DNA of 26,005 nucleotides from the NCBI GenBank assembly GCA_049423065.1, contig JBMSQB010000067.1, positions 1 through 26,005 on the forward strand, in the 5' to 3' direction. Positions 1 through 7,198 of this stretch are shown one piece after another; position 1 is the stretch's first letter, and each line of letters begins with the position of its first letter. The position numbers and the translations under genes were made by a program. The DNA is from SYIM01 sp041182885. GTDB lineage: Bacteria > Pseudomonadota > Gammaproteobacteria > Burkholderiales > Burkholderiaceae_E. Under the pieces are notes generated by a model. The model did not search any database. It saw only the letters and a program-made list of their open reading frames with translations, and was not told the origin of the DNA.

Positions 1-16
1 TCGACCTTTTCGCGAC

Positions 17-1243
17 TTACACCGGCCGCGTTTCAGAGGCGCGCAGCCGCGTCACTCCAGACGATACCTGTACCGGACGTTCACCTTCGATCAGCGCCTG
101 CACCATGACCTCGAACTGCGAAGCAATTGCCGGCCAGTCAAGCTGAGATACCGCTTCGCGAGCGTCTTGGCCCATGGATCGCCGTCTTTGAGGGTCGGCC
201 GCCAGGGCACGCGCAGAGTTGACAAAGCCCCGTGCGTCCTCCGGATCGCTCAGCCATCCGGTCGACCCGCTTTCGATCAGCTCGGCAGCCGCAGCATGAC
301 GAAACGCAACCGTCGCCAGTCCACTTGCCATCGACTCAGTGACAACGTTTCCAAAGGTCTCTGAGAGGCTGGGAAACAGGAACACGTCGGCGCTCGCGTA
401 GTGCCGCGCAAGTTCGGTCCCGGTCTGTCGCCCAGCGAAGATCGCATCCGGACAGGCCCGGGCGAGCATCTCGCGCATTGGACCATCACCGACAAACACA
501 AGCTTTGAGTCCGGTGCGAAGTCGCACATGCCCCTGAACGCTTCGAGCGCAAGCTCCAGATTTTTCTCTGGAGCAAGCCTTCCCACGCAGATGGCAACCG
601 GCGTATCGGGATGCGCACCCCAGCTCGCGCGAAGCGCATCACAACGCTTCGCGGGATCGAACAGCCGTGCATCGACGCCGCGGCCGAGTACACGCAGTTT
701 TCGGAAGCCCCGGTTGCCGAGCTCCTGTCTGAGGGCAGCCGTCGGTACTGTCGTCAGATCGGTCCGGTTGTGAAACGCTCGAAGATACGCGCCAACCGGC
801 GCCGCGAGCCAGGCGAGTCCGTAGTGCGCCGAGTATTGGTCGAACTGCGTTCGGAAGTCAGAGGAGACCGGGATACCCAGGCGACGCGCAGCCCGCAGCG
901 CCGACCAGCCAAGCGGGCCCTCGGTCGCAATGTGCACAAGATCAGGTCGCTCCGACCGCCAGCGTCGGACGAGCAGCCGCCCCGCCGGCAAGCCCATCAT
1001 CATCTCCGGATAGAACGGAATCGGTACGCCCTTGAGCTCGGTGACGTGCAGTCGCGATGGATCCACCTCCACCCCCTCCGCTCGGCCGGCTGCATCCCTC
1101 GGGCGCAGGCGATACAAATCGATACAGTGTCCCCGTTCGAGGAGTCCGCCAATGAGCCTGGACAGACTCATTGCGACGCCGTTGATGTCCGGCGGGTAGG
1201 TTTCGGTGACCATCGCGAGGCGAATGGGCTTCAACGCGCGCAT
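17..1243 (-). CDS. GT4-family glycosyltransferase (MgtA-like alpha-mannosyltransferase type)
   Basis: A 408-residue retaining GT-B glycosyltransferase that should transfer a sugar from a nucleotide-sugar donor to a membrane lipid or glycan on the cytoplasmic face. The N-terminal acceptor half opens with the fold-typical VTETYPPDINGVA (residues 12-24). The C-terminal donor half carries GRLAPEKNLE (221-230), VGDGP (251-255) and the GT4 E-x7-E motif SETFGNVVTE, with E295 and E303. No signal peptide or membrane helix is evident. The start has a clear AGGAG six bases upstream on the minus strand. It is divergent from the small membrane protein gene at 1412. Family and fold are secure. Donor and acceptor cannot be read from sequence; the resemblance to lipid mannosyl- and glucosyltransferases and the PSD and LpxH-like neighbours favour a lipid acceptor. 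Confidence 0.9.
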   Translation of the reverse strand: MRALKPIRLAMVTETYPPDINGVAMSLSRLIGGLLERGHCIDLYRLRPRDAAGRAEGVEVDPSRLHVTELKGVPIPFYPEMMMGLPAGRLLVRRWRSERPDLVHIATEGPLGWSALRAARRLGIPVSSDFRTQFDQYSAHYGLAWLAAPVGAYLRAFHNRTDLTTVPTAALRQELGNRGFRKLRVLGRGVDARLFDPAKRCDALRASWGAHPDTPVAICVGRLAPEKNLELALEAFRGMCDFAPDSKLVFVGDGPMREMLARACPDAIFAGRQTGTELARHYASADVFLFPSLSETFGNVVTESMASGLATVAFRHAAAAELIESGSTGWLSDPEDARGFVNSARALAADPQRRRSMGQDAREAVSQLDWPAIASQFEVMVQALIEGERPVQVSSGVTRLRASETRPV

Positions 1244-1411
1244 CGACTGCTCCTGTGCTTGGCTCGTGTCTCGACTTCAACAGGACCTTAGCCGCGCGAT
1301 ACAACAAATCGATGACAGCGCAATCGCGAGCGGCCGATGGTCACGCAGTCTTCACAAACCGGGCTCACAGTGTTTGCGTCAGGCAACAATCGTCCGTTGA
1401 CAGGAGACCCG
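1244..1411. promoter_or_regulatory. Divergent intergenic region, probable back-to-back promoters
   Basis: These 168 bases separate two divergent start codons, so promoters for both genes should lie here. I could not pick a convincing -35/-10 pair. The TTGACA at 1397-1402 sits directly on the ribosome binding site of the plus-strand gene and is not usable for it as a -35 box. Confidence 0.3.
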
Positions 1412-2020
1412 ATGAACGCTTTTTTTGATGAGCTCAACCGGCAGCGCTGGGATGATCACCGCTTCTATCACCACTGCCGGATCAACCAGTCGCTGCACCT
1501 CTTCAGCGCCTGTTGCTTCGTGATCGCCTATTTGCTGCTGCCGTTTGAGCCTGCGTGGTCGGCAATCATCGCCTGGTGCCTGTCGATGACCAGCCGGCAG
1601 GCAGGTCACTTTTTCTTCGAGCCGCGCGGCTTTGACGAGGTCAATCAGGTGACCGACGAGTACAAGGAGGCCGTCAAGGTCGGCTACAACATCCGTCGCA
1701 AAATTGTGCTGATGGCAATCTGGGTGGCGTGCCCGGTTGCGCTGATCGTCAACCCTTCGCTGGGTGGCCTGATCGAGCCGGCTGCAAGCTTTGCAGAAAC
1801 AATTCACGACACCGGTATCGCGTGGCTGTCTCTGGGTGTCGCAGGACTCGTTTTCCGGGTGATGCAGCTAAGCCTCCAGCAATCGCCATTGGTCGGATTT
1901 GCCTGGGGTACGAAGATCCTCACCGATCCGTTTCACGACATCGTGCTCTACCACCGTGCGCCGCTTGCGCTCCTGCGCGGCGAGCGCTACGACCCGATGC
2001 ATGACGTGACTCAGCGCTGA
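1412..2020 (+). CDS. Small membrane protein, possibly Mpo1/DUF962-like
   Basis: A 202-residue protein with about four hydrophobic segments (roughly residues 28-45, 48-62, 95-115 and 135-155), so an inner-membrane protein. The frame stays open upstream to 1337, but the ATG at 1412 follows AGGAGA with good spacing and was chosen. The N-terminal part has the pattern H-x-x-x-N-x-x-x-H followed by RQAGHFFFEPRGFDEVNQ, resembling the histidine and GH...FE signature of the DUF962/Mpo1 family. Yeast Mpo1 is an iron-dependent dioxygenase for alpha-oxidation of 2-hydroxy fatty acids. The assignment is from remembered pattern only and is tentative. Neighbouring lipid-type genes fit a lipid or fatty-acid role. 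It converges on the aminotransferase gene with a hairpin between them. Confidence 0.6.
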   Translation: MNAFFDELNRQRWDDHRFYHHCRINQSLHLFSACCFVIAYLLLPFEPAWSAIIAWCLSMTSRQAGHFFFEPRGFDEVNQVTDEYKEAVKVGYNIRRKIVLMAIWVACPVALIVNPSLGGLIEPAASFAETIHDTGIAWLSLGVAGLVFRVMQLSLQQSPLVGFAWGTKILTDPFHDIVLYHRAPLALLRGERYDPMHDVTQR

Positions 2021-2025
2021 CTCCG

Positions 2026-2054
2026 GGGTGCGCCACCCGCCCGGTGGCGCACCC
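2026..2054 (+). terminator. Strong inverted repeat between convergent genes, probable terminator
   Basis: A perfect 12-bp stem (GGGTGCGCCACC at 2026-2037 with GGTGGCGCACCC at 2043-2054) and a 5-base loop, lying six bases after the stop at 2020 and 14 bases from the converging stop at 2069. The plus-strand tail GCTTGTGT is only moderately T-rich and the minus side has no T run, so termination may be partial, bidirectional or assisted. Confidence 0.65.
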
Positions 2055-2068
2055 GCTTGTGTATGGCC

Positions 2069-3733
2069 TCAGGCTTTCACGCGCCGCATCACCCCGCGCC
2101 GCAGCACTTCCGAGAGAATCGATTTACGGATAGCGCGGTTGGTGGTTTCAGGGCCCTGCCACCAGCCGTCGGCCTGCATCCGCTTGCAGGCAACAACAAA
2201 GCGATCGCAGACTTCGCTGAAATCCGCTTCGGTGAAGTCGAGACTGAAGATCAGGCGGCCGCTTCCGACCCAGCTAAGTGCCAATCCCTCCGACCGGAGG
2301 TAGAACTGCAGCATCCAGTTGTAGCGCGAAGGGGTGGTGTAGGTGATGGTCCAGACGGTCGACAGGTTGGCGACACGAACCGGCAGGCCTTGCTCACTGA
2401 GCCTCTGATTGAGATGAGAAGCACGACCGTCCCAGAGGTGATCGAGATTGGCATAAAGCGCGCGGATCGGCTGGGTCTGGAGCGCATCGAGAAACGCCTT
2501 CATGCTGCCCATGACATAGGGGTGCGCATTGAACGTGCCGCGCGCAAAGCAGATATCGGCGGGCCGCTCGTCACGGAAACGCTTCATCAGCGCCGCTCTG
2601 CCGCACACGACGCCGACGGGCAAGCCGCCACCGAGCGTCTTGCCGTAAGTGACCATGTCGGCACGAACGCCGAAATACTCCTGCGCCCCACCCGGTGCCA
2701 GACGGAAGCCCAGAAACACTTCATCAAAGATCAGAACAATGCCGCGCTCGCTGCACACGTCGCGAAGTTGCTCAAGCCAGCGGGTATAGGCGGCACGGTC
2801 AAAACCCGCGCGTCTGCCACTGTCGACCAGCGACGAGTCGCCCGGGGCCGGCGAGTTGGGGTGCAGCGCCTGCAACGGATTTACCAGCACGCAGGCAATG
2901 TCGCGACGCGACCTGAGCACCTCGAGGCTGCGCGCATCCATGTCGCGCAGCGTGTAGGTGTCCCGGGGCGGAACCGGGTTGCCCGGTCCGGGCTGAACAT
3001 CCTCCCACCAGCCGTGGTAGGCCCCGCAGAAGCGAACCAGATGCGAGCGACCGGTGTGATACCGGGCGAGCCGCACGGCCTGCATCACGGCCTCGGTGCC
3101 GCTCATATGAAAAGACACTTCGTCCAGGCCAGAGATTTCCCGCAGCCGCGCTGCGTTTTCGAGCACGCAGGGGTGATAGGACCCCAGCACACAGCCAAGG
3201 CCTCGAACACTCGCGACACCAGCCTCGATCGTCGCCTTGTAAAAGTCGTTACCCAGCAGGTTGACGCCATAGGAACCGGTAAGGTCAATCAGCGGATTGC
3301 CGTCGAGATCGATCAGATGAATGCCCTCGCTGCGATCCACGAAGCTGCTTGTCCGAAGGGTTGCAGCAACCCGCTCGGAAAATTGGAAGGGAACGCGGTA
3401 GCGCGAGATGAACTGCAGGTCGGAGATCAGTTCGCGCGCAGCCCGCGTCATGGCAATGCCGTCGGCATAGCGCGCGTTGAACTCCGCTGCCAGGTTTTTG
3501 AACGCGGCCTCCCGTCTGGCGGCCACCTCCGGACCTGCACCGTCACAGGCGAAAAATTCAGCCTCTTCGTAGCGGTAGCCCGGAAGCAGCTTTGCAATCC
3601 GCCGCGCGATGCGGGCATGGCCCGCCAGCGAACGGTGTTTGGCGCGCGACAACTGCAATCTGCGCCACGCAGCCGGCGCGGCCGCTGCCGCAACACCCGC
3701 GGCGAGCGCGGAAAGGACAAAGGTCTCTTGCAT
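2069..3733 (-). CDS. Class III PLP-dependent aminotransferase with N-terminal extension (GSA-aminomutase-like)
   Basis: A 554-residue protein. Residues 115-530 are a fold-type I class III aminotransferase closest in appearance to glutamate-1-semialdehyde aminomutase: SGTEA at 211-215, AYHGW at 238-242, FDEVFLGFR at 336-344, the PLP-lysine motif VTYGKTLGGG with K365, and GTFNAHP at 399-405. It is over 100 residues longer than ordinary GSA aminomutases. The extra N-terminus starts with an alanine-rich hydrophobic stretch (about residues 5-23) followed by a basic patch, which suggests a membrane anchor. The substrate is unknown; GSA itself is unlikely because no heme gene is nearby. Start ATG at 3733 has GAGG upstream. 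Divergent from the PSD-like gene. Alternatives include amination of a fatty aldehyde or ketone, or of a lipid-linked sugar. Confidence 0.85.
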   Translation of the reverse strand: MQETFVLSALAAGVAAAAAPAAWRRLQLSRAKHRSLAGHARIARRIAKLLPGYRYEEAEFFACDGAGPEVAARREAAFKNLAAEFNARYADGIAMTRAARELISDLQFISRYRVPFQFSERVAATLRTSSFVDRSEGIHLIDLDGNPLIDLTGSYGVNLLGNDFYKATIEAGVASVRGLGCVLGSYHPCVLENAARLREISGLDEVSFHMSGTEAVMQAVRLARYHTGRSHLVRFCGAYHGWWEDVQPGPGNPVPPRDTYTLRDMDARSLEVLRSRRDIACVLVNPLQALHPNSPAPGDSSLVDSGRRAGFDRAAYTRWLEQLRDVCSERGIVLIFDEVFLGFRLAPGGAQEYFGVRADMVTYGKTLGGGLPVGVVCGRAALMKRFRDERPADICFARGTFNAHPYVMGSMKAFLDALQTQPIRALYANLDHLWDGRASHLNQRLSEQGLPVRVANLSTVWTITYTTPSRYNWMLQFYLRSEGLALSWVGSGRLIFSLDFTEADFSEVCDRFVVACKRMQADGWWQGPETTNRAIRKSILSEVLRRGVMRRVKA

Positions 3734-3818
3734 GGGGTCAGGCCTCGGCTTGGCTCTTTTCAGAGCGGAATCTCACCGTTCTAGCGCGCGCGCTTGACAA
3801 TCCGATGAAGGCCCCACG

Positions 3819-4673
3819 ATGCGAAACCCGCTTTCTTACCCGTCGATCAATTTTGCGCTGACCAACCGACTGCCCAGGGCGCTCTGCACGATTGCCTTCG
3901 GCCGGCTGAGCCGTATTCGCAGTCGGTGGCTTGCAGCGGCCCTGATATCTGTCTGGAAACGCTTCTCCGACCTCGACCTGTCTGACTCACTCCGGAGTGA
4001 CTTCGACAGTCTCCATGCCTGTTTCACCCGCGAGCTTCGCCCGGGCGCACGACCCATCAGCCAGGAAGCGGGCACGCTCTCGAGTCCGTGTGATGCCATC
4101 ATCGGCGCGCACGGCGTGGTGGACGACATGACCATGCTGCAGGCGAAGGGCATGCCCTACAGGCTCGATGAGCTGCTGGGTAGCGATGCAAGCGCTGCGC
4201 AGTACCGCGGCGCCACCTACGTGACCCTCAGACTGACCGCCCAGATGTATCACCGCTTTCACAGTCCCGCCGACTGCCAGATCAGCCAGGTCGATTACGT
4301 GAGCGGCGACTGCTGGAACGTGAACCCGCCCGCGCTCGAGCGGGTGTCGCGACTGTTCTGCAGAAATGAGCGGGCAATTCTTCACTGCCGGCTGTCGGGC
4401 ACCGGTGAGCCGGTCGCGCTGGTGGCCGTCGCCGCGATTCTGGTCGCGAGCATCCGGCTCCGTTTTGCCGATGTACTGCTCCACCTGCGCTATCAGGGCA
4501 CGAACCCGATCATCTGCAACCATCAGGCATGCCGGGGCGAAGAGCTAGGCTGGTTTGAGCACGGATCGACGATCATCGTACTCGCCCCGCCAGGCTGGCA
4601 GCTTGACGAACCGCTCGGCACGGGCGCACGGGTGCGGATGGGAGAGGTGTTGCTGAAGGCGCCAGGGCCCTAG
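3819..4673 (+). CDS. Divergent phosphatidylserine decarboxylase-like enzyme
   Basis: A 284-residue pyruvoyl-dependent decarboxylase homologue; classical Psd makes phosphatidylethanolamine from phosphatidylserine at the inner membrane. Seen: FTRELRPGARPI (69-80), SPCDAIIGAHG (89-99) carrying the expected catalytic D92, the hallmark YHRFHSP (144-150) with H145 and H148, NERAILH (183-189), and a C-terminal FEHGSTIIVLAP (246-257) where self-cleavage would fall between G249 and S250. All three catalytic positions (Asp, His, Ser) are present, so it should mature into beta and pyruvoyl-alpha chains. Family members usually have LGST; HGST here and CDA instead of CDG are deviations. Its 3' end overlaps the opposing phosphoesterase gene by four bases. 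It may be a paralogue with a different amino-phospholipid substrate rather than the housekeeping Psd; no pssA is in view. Confidence 0.85.
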   Translation: MRNPLSYPSINFALTNRLPRALCTIAFGRLSRIRSRWLAAALISVWKRFSDLDLSDSLRSDFDSLHACFTRELRPGARPISQEAGTLSSPCDAIIGAHGVVDDMTMLQAKGMPYRLDELLGSDASAAQYRGATYVTLRLTAQMYHRFHSPADCQISQVDYVSGDCWNVNPPALERVSRLFCRNERAILHCRLSGTGEPVALVAVAAILVASIRLRFADVLLHLRYQGTNPIICNHQACRGEELGWFEHGSTIIVLAPPGWQLDEPLGTGARVRMGEVLLKAPGP

Positions 4674-5512
4674 TCAACCGACCCGAGCGCGGGCGCGCCT
4701 TCCATAAGCGGCGGGATCGTTGTCAAAGGCTTGACGCGAAGCCGGTCGGACCAGTCGACGATCTCCAGCCTGCCGTCGTGATGTTCGACCAGCGCGGTGA
4801 GGCTCTCCACCCAGTCGCCGTCGTTGCAATAGAGGACGCCACCGATATCGCGAATCTCGGCCTGGTGAATATGTCCGCAGACCACACCGTCAAGGCCGCG
4901 GCGACGCACCTCGCGGGCGACCGCTTCCTCGAATGCGCACACATAGCTCACCGCACGCTTTACTTTCAGCTTGAGATAGCGCGACAAGCTCCAGTAGGGC
5001 AGTCCGAGTCGGGCGCGGAATCGATTGAGGTGCCGGTTGAATCGCAGCGTGGTCTCGTAGGCGATGTCGCCTGCGACCGCCAGCCAGCGCGCGCACTGGA
5101 TCACGCCATCGAACAGATCGCCGTGGGTGACCCAGAGGCGGCGTCCGTCCAGCGTTGTGTGCACACAGTCTTCGTGAACATCGACGCCACCGAAGTTGTG
5201 TTCGACGTAGCGTCGGGCGAACTCATCGTGATTGCCCGGGACGAACACCACGCGCGTCCCTTTTCGGGCCTTGCGCAGGATTTTCTGGACGACATCGTTA
5301 TGCTCCTGCGGCCAGTACCATGATCGGCGCAACTGCCAGCCATCGATGATGTCGCCAACCAGATACAGTGTGCGACACTCATACTGGCGCAGAAAGTCGA
5401 GCAGCGGGCCCGCCTGGCAGCCAGGCGTACCCAGATGAAGGTCGGAGATCCAGACCGTCCGGACCGAGGTGGTTACCTCCGGATCGGCAATCGGGATCAG
5501 ACCAGGGCTCAT
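4670..5512 (-). CDS. LpxH-like calcineurin-fold metallophosphoesterase
   Basis: About 280 residues. All metallophosphoesterase blocks are present in order: SDLHLG (residues 23-28), GDIIDGW (53-59), PGNHDE (93-98), THGD (129-132) and GHIHQAE (213-219). This is the COG2908 group typified by LpxH, the UDP-2,3-diacylglucosamine diphosphatase of lipid A synthesis. It is about 40 residues longer than E. coli LpxH, with a basic helical insert (about 155-195), and several bacteria carry such proteins besides true LpxH, so the substrate may be another nucleotide-linked or lipid pyrophosphate. The open frame reaches a GTG at 5542; I prefer ATG 5512, which has GAGG nine bases upstream, with ATG 5518 possible. 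It overlaps the stop of the PSD-like gene by four bases and is divergent from the CYTH-CHAD gene. Confidence 0.85.
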   Translation of the reverse strand: MSPGLIPIADPEVTTSVRTVWISDLHLGTPGCQAGPLLDFLRQYECRTLYLVGDIIDGWQLRRSWYWPQEHNDVVQKILRKARKGTRVVFVPGNHDEFARRYVEHNFGGVDVHEDCVHTTLDGRRLWVTHGDLFDGVIQCARWLAVAGDIAYETTLRFNRHLNRFRARLGLPYWSLSRYLKLKVKRAVSYVCAFEEAVAREVRRRGLDGVVCGHIHQAEIRDIGGVLYCNDGDWVESLTALVEHHDGRLEIVDWSDRLRVKPLTTIPPLMEGAPALGSVD

Positions 5513-5542
5513 GTCCATGGGCCTCGATGGTGGAGGAGCCAC

Positions 5543-7189
5543 ATGACCGGTTCGTTAAGGACGAATGACAACGCCGTGACAGAGGTCGAGCTCAAGTTGC
5601 AGCTCGACGAATCCGCGGCCAAAGCGGTCCACGATTGGGTTGTTTCGCGCGGCGGTCGTCGCGAACGGCTTCGGGCGCGCTACTTCGATACCTCCGGGCT
5701 CAGCCTCGCTGAATCGGGTATGGCGCTGCGACTGCGTTACGAGCGGGGGCGTTGGGTACAGACGCTCAAGGCAGCCCTGCCCGGTGCAATCACCCGGTTT
5801 GAGCATGAAGTCATTGTCCAGCGCGGGCAGCCCGACATGCCGCCGTCGCTCGATCCTGCCCGTCACCAGGGCTCCGAAGCGGCGCCACTTCTCATGCGCG
5901 CGCTCGAGCGCGCCGGCCCCGAAGGTCTGATCAATCACTTCGAAACCGATATCCGCCGCACTGCGGTCCGGTTTCGCAGCCGGCGCGGCGAGGTCGAGGT
6001 GTGCCTGGACTCAGGCATCATCGCCGCACCGGGCCGTCACCCGCTCCCGGTCTGCGAGATCGAGGTCGAACTCGCAAAGGGCTCACCGCTCGCCGTCACC
6101 GACGTTGCGCGCCAGGTCATTCGCGGTCATCCCTGCTGGGTTGATCTCGCCAGCAAGGCCGAGCGCGGTCATCGGCTTGCCGCGGGCCGGGGGCAGTCGG
6201 GTGCGGCAAAGGCCAGGTCGGTGAGCATTGACCCTCAGGCTGACTCGCTCGCGGCCGCCCGGCTGGTCACCCATGAATGCCGGCGGCAGTTGCTCGCCAA
6301 CCTCGCGAGCATCGCCTCGGGCACAAGCGACGATCCTGAATACGTCCACCAGGCTCGGGTGGCAGTCCGACGGCTGCGAACCGCCATCCGGCTGTTCGAC
6401 GTCGACCCCCTGCGAAACCTCGACGAGCCGGCCAGGGCGCTCGCCCGGGCACTCGGACTGACTCGCGAGCGCGATGTGCTGCTCGAATCGGTGGCGCCCG
6501 CCCTCGCTTTGGCCGGGGCTCCGACCACCGATCTGGCCGCGCTTGCGAATGCTGGCGATGCGAGGAGCGTGGTCCGCAGTCGGGACAGCCAGGTGTTCGT
6601 GGTCGACCTGCTCGCCGGCGAACTGACCCTCGCAAGGTCGGCGGCCCCCGTTATGGCCCCGGCCGGCCCTCAGCTCGTCGCCCGACTCTCGCAGTGGCAT
6701 CGCCAGGTTCGGCGCGACTCAAAACTGTTTTCCACGCTCGATGACGAACGCAGACATCGCCTGCGTCGGCGAATGAAACGGCTTCGCTACGGCATCGAAT
6801 TCTGCCGCGCCCTGTGCTCTGACAAGCGATACCGGCGGTACCTGCAGGAACTCTCCGAGGCACAGGAGGCACTCGGCCGTTACAACGATCTCATCGAGGC
6901 GCTCGCGAGCTATCGGGCGCAAATTGAATCCGATCCGCGGGCCTGGTTCGCGGTCGGCTGGCTCACCGCCGAGGCCAAGGCGCAGTCGTTGCGCTGCGAG
7001 ACCGCGCTTTCCGCGCTTCGCAATTTGAAGGCACCCTGGAAAAACCGCTACCTCGCTCCGCAGGCTGTCACCGCCCACCCGGCCGGGATGGCCGATGCCG
7101 CCTCTCACCTCGCTCCGACCGCCGCACCCGCAACCGCTGCGGGCGCGCCGGCGGATCACCCTGCGCGCGAGCCCGTCAAGCCCACCTGA
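5543..7189 (+). CDS. CYTH and CHAD domain protein (inorganic triphosphatase type)
   Basis: 548 residues from the ATG at 5543, chosen because GGAGGAG lies just upstream; the frame is open further but lacks a start of equal quality. Residues 10-205 form a CYTH (triphosphate tunnel) domain with the diagnostic ExExK motif EVELK (14-18) and YFDT near 47. Residues about 235-480 form a CHAD domain with HQARVAVRRLR (269-279) and a second basic helix LRRRMKRLRYGIEF near 405-418. CHAD domains bind polyphosphate, and CYTH-CHAD proteins of the ygiF type hydrolyse inorganic triphosphate. The last 40 residues are an Ala/Pro-rich, probably disordered tail. The acetoacetyl-CoA synthetase gene begins only nine bases downstream, so the two are likely co-transcribed. 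Confidence 0.9.
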   Translation: MTGSLRTNDNAVTEVELKLQLDESAAKAVHDWVVSRGGRRERLRARYFDTSGLSLAESGMALRLRYERGRWVQTLKAALPGAITRFEHEVIVQRGQPDMPPSLDPARHQGSEAAPLLMRALERAGPEGLINHFETDIRRTAVRFRSRRGEVEVCLDSGIIAAPGRHPLPVCEIEVELAKGSPLAVTDVARQVIRGHPCWVDLASKAERGHRLAAGRGQSGAAKARSVSIDPQADSLAAARLVTHECRRQLLANLASIASGTSDDPEYVHQARVAVRRLRTAIRLFDVDPLRNLDEPARALARALGLTRERDVLLESVAPALALAGAPTTDLAALANAGDARSVVRSRDSQVFVVDLLAGELTLARSAAPVMAPAGPQLVARLSQWHRQVRRDSKLFSTLDDERRHRLRRRMKRLRYGIEFCRALCSDKRYRRYLQELSEAQEALGRYNDLIEALASYRAQIESDPRAWFAVGWLTAEAKAQSLRCETALSALRNLKAPWKNRYLAPQAVTAHPAGMADAASHLAPTAAPATAAGAPADHPAREPVKPT

Positions 7190-7198
7190 TCATCCTTC

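Noticed and set aside
3753..3766. Small hairpin GCTCT-TTTC-AGAGC between the divergent aminotransferase and PSD-like genes
   Set aside because: Only five base pairs, no terminator role expected between divergent starts, and it could occur by chance.
2057..3784. A 575-codon open frame on the plus strand opposite the aminotransferase gene
   Set aside because: It is antisense to a gene with clear catalytic motifs, and its translation is Arg/His-rich and shows no domain; a high-GC codon-position shadow.
3794..3799. TTGACA as a -35 box for the PSD-like gene
   Set aside because: The start codon follows only 19 bases later and no -10 element fits at the right distance.
4670..5512. Naming the phosphoesterase lpxH outright
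   Set aside because: It is longer than LpxH and not next to lipid A genes; family-level naming is all that can be supported.
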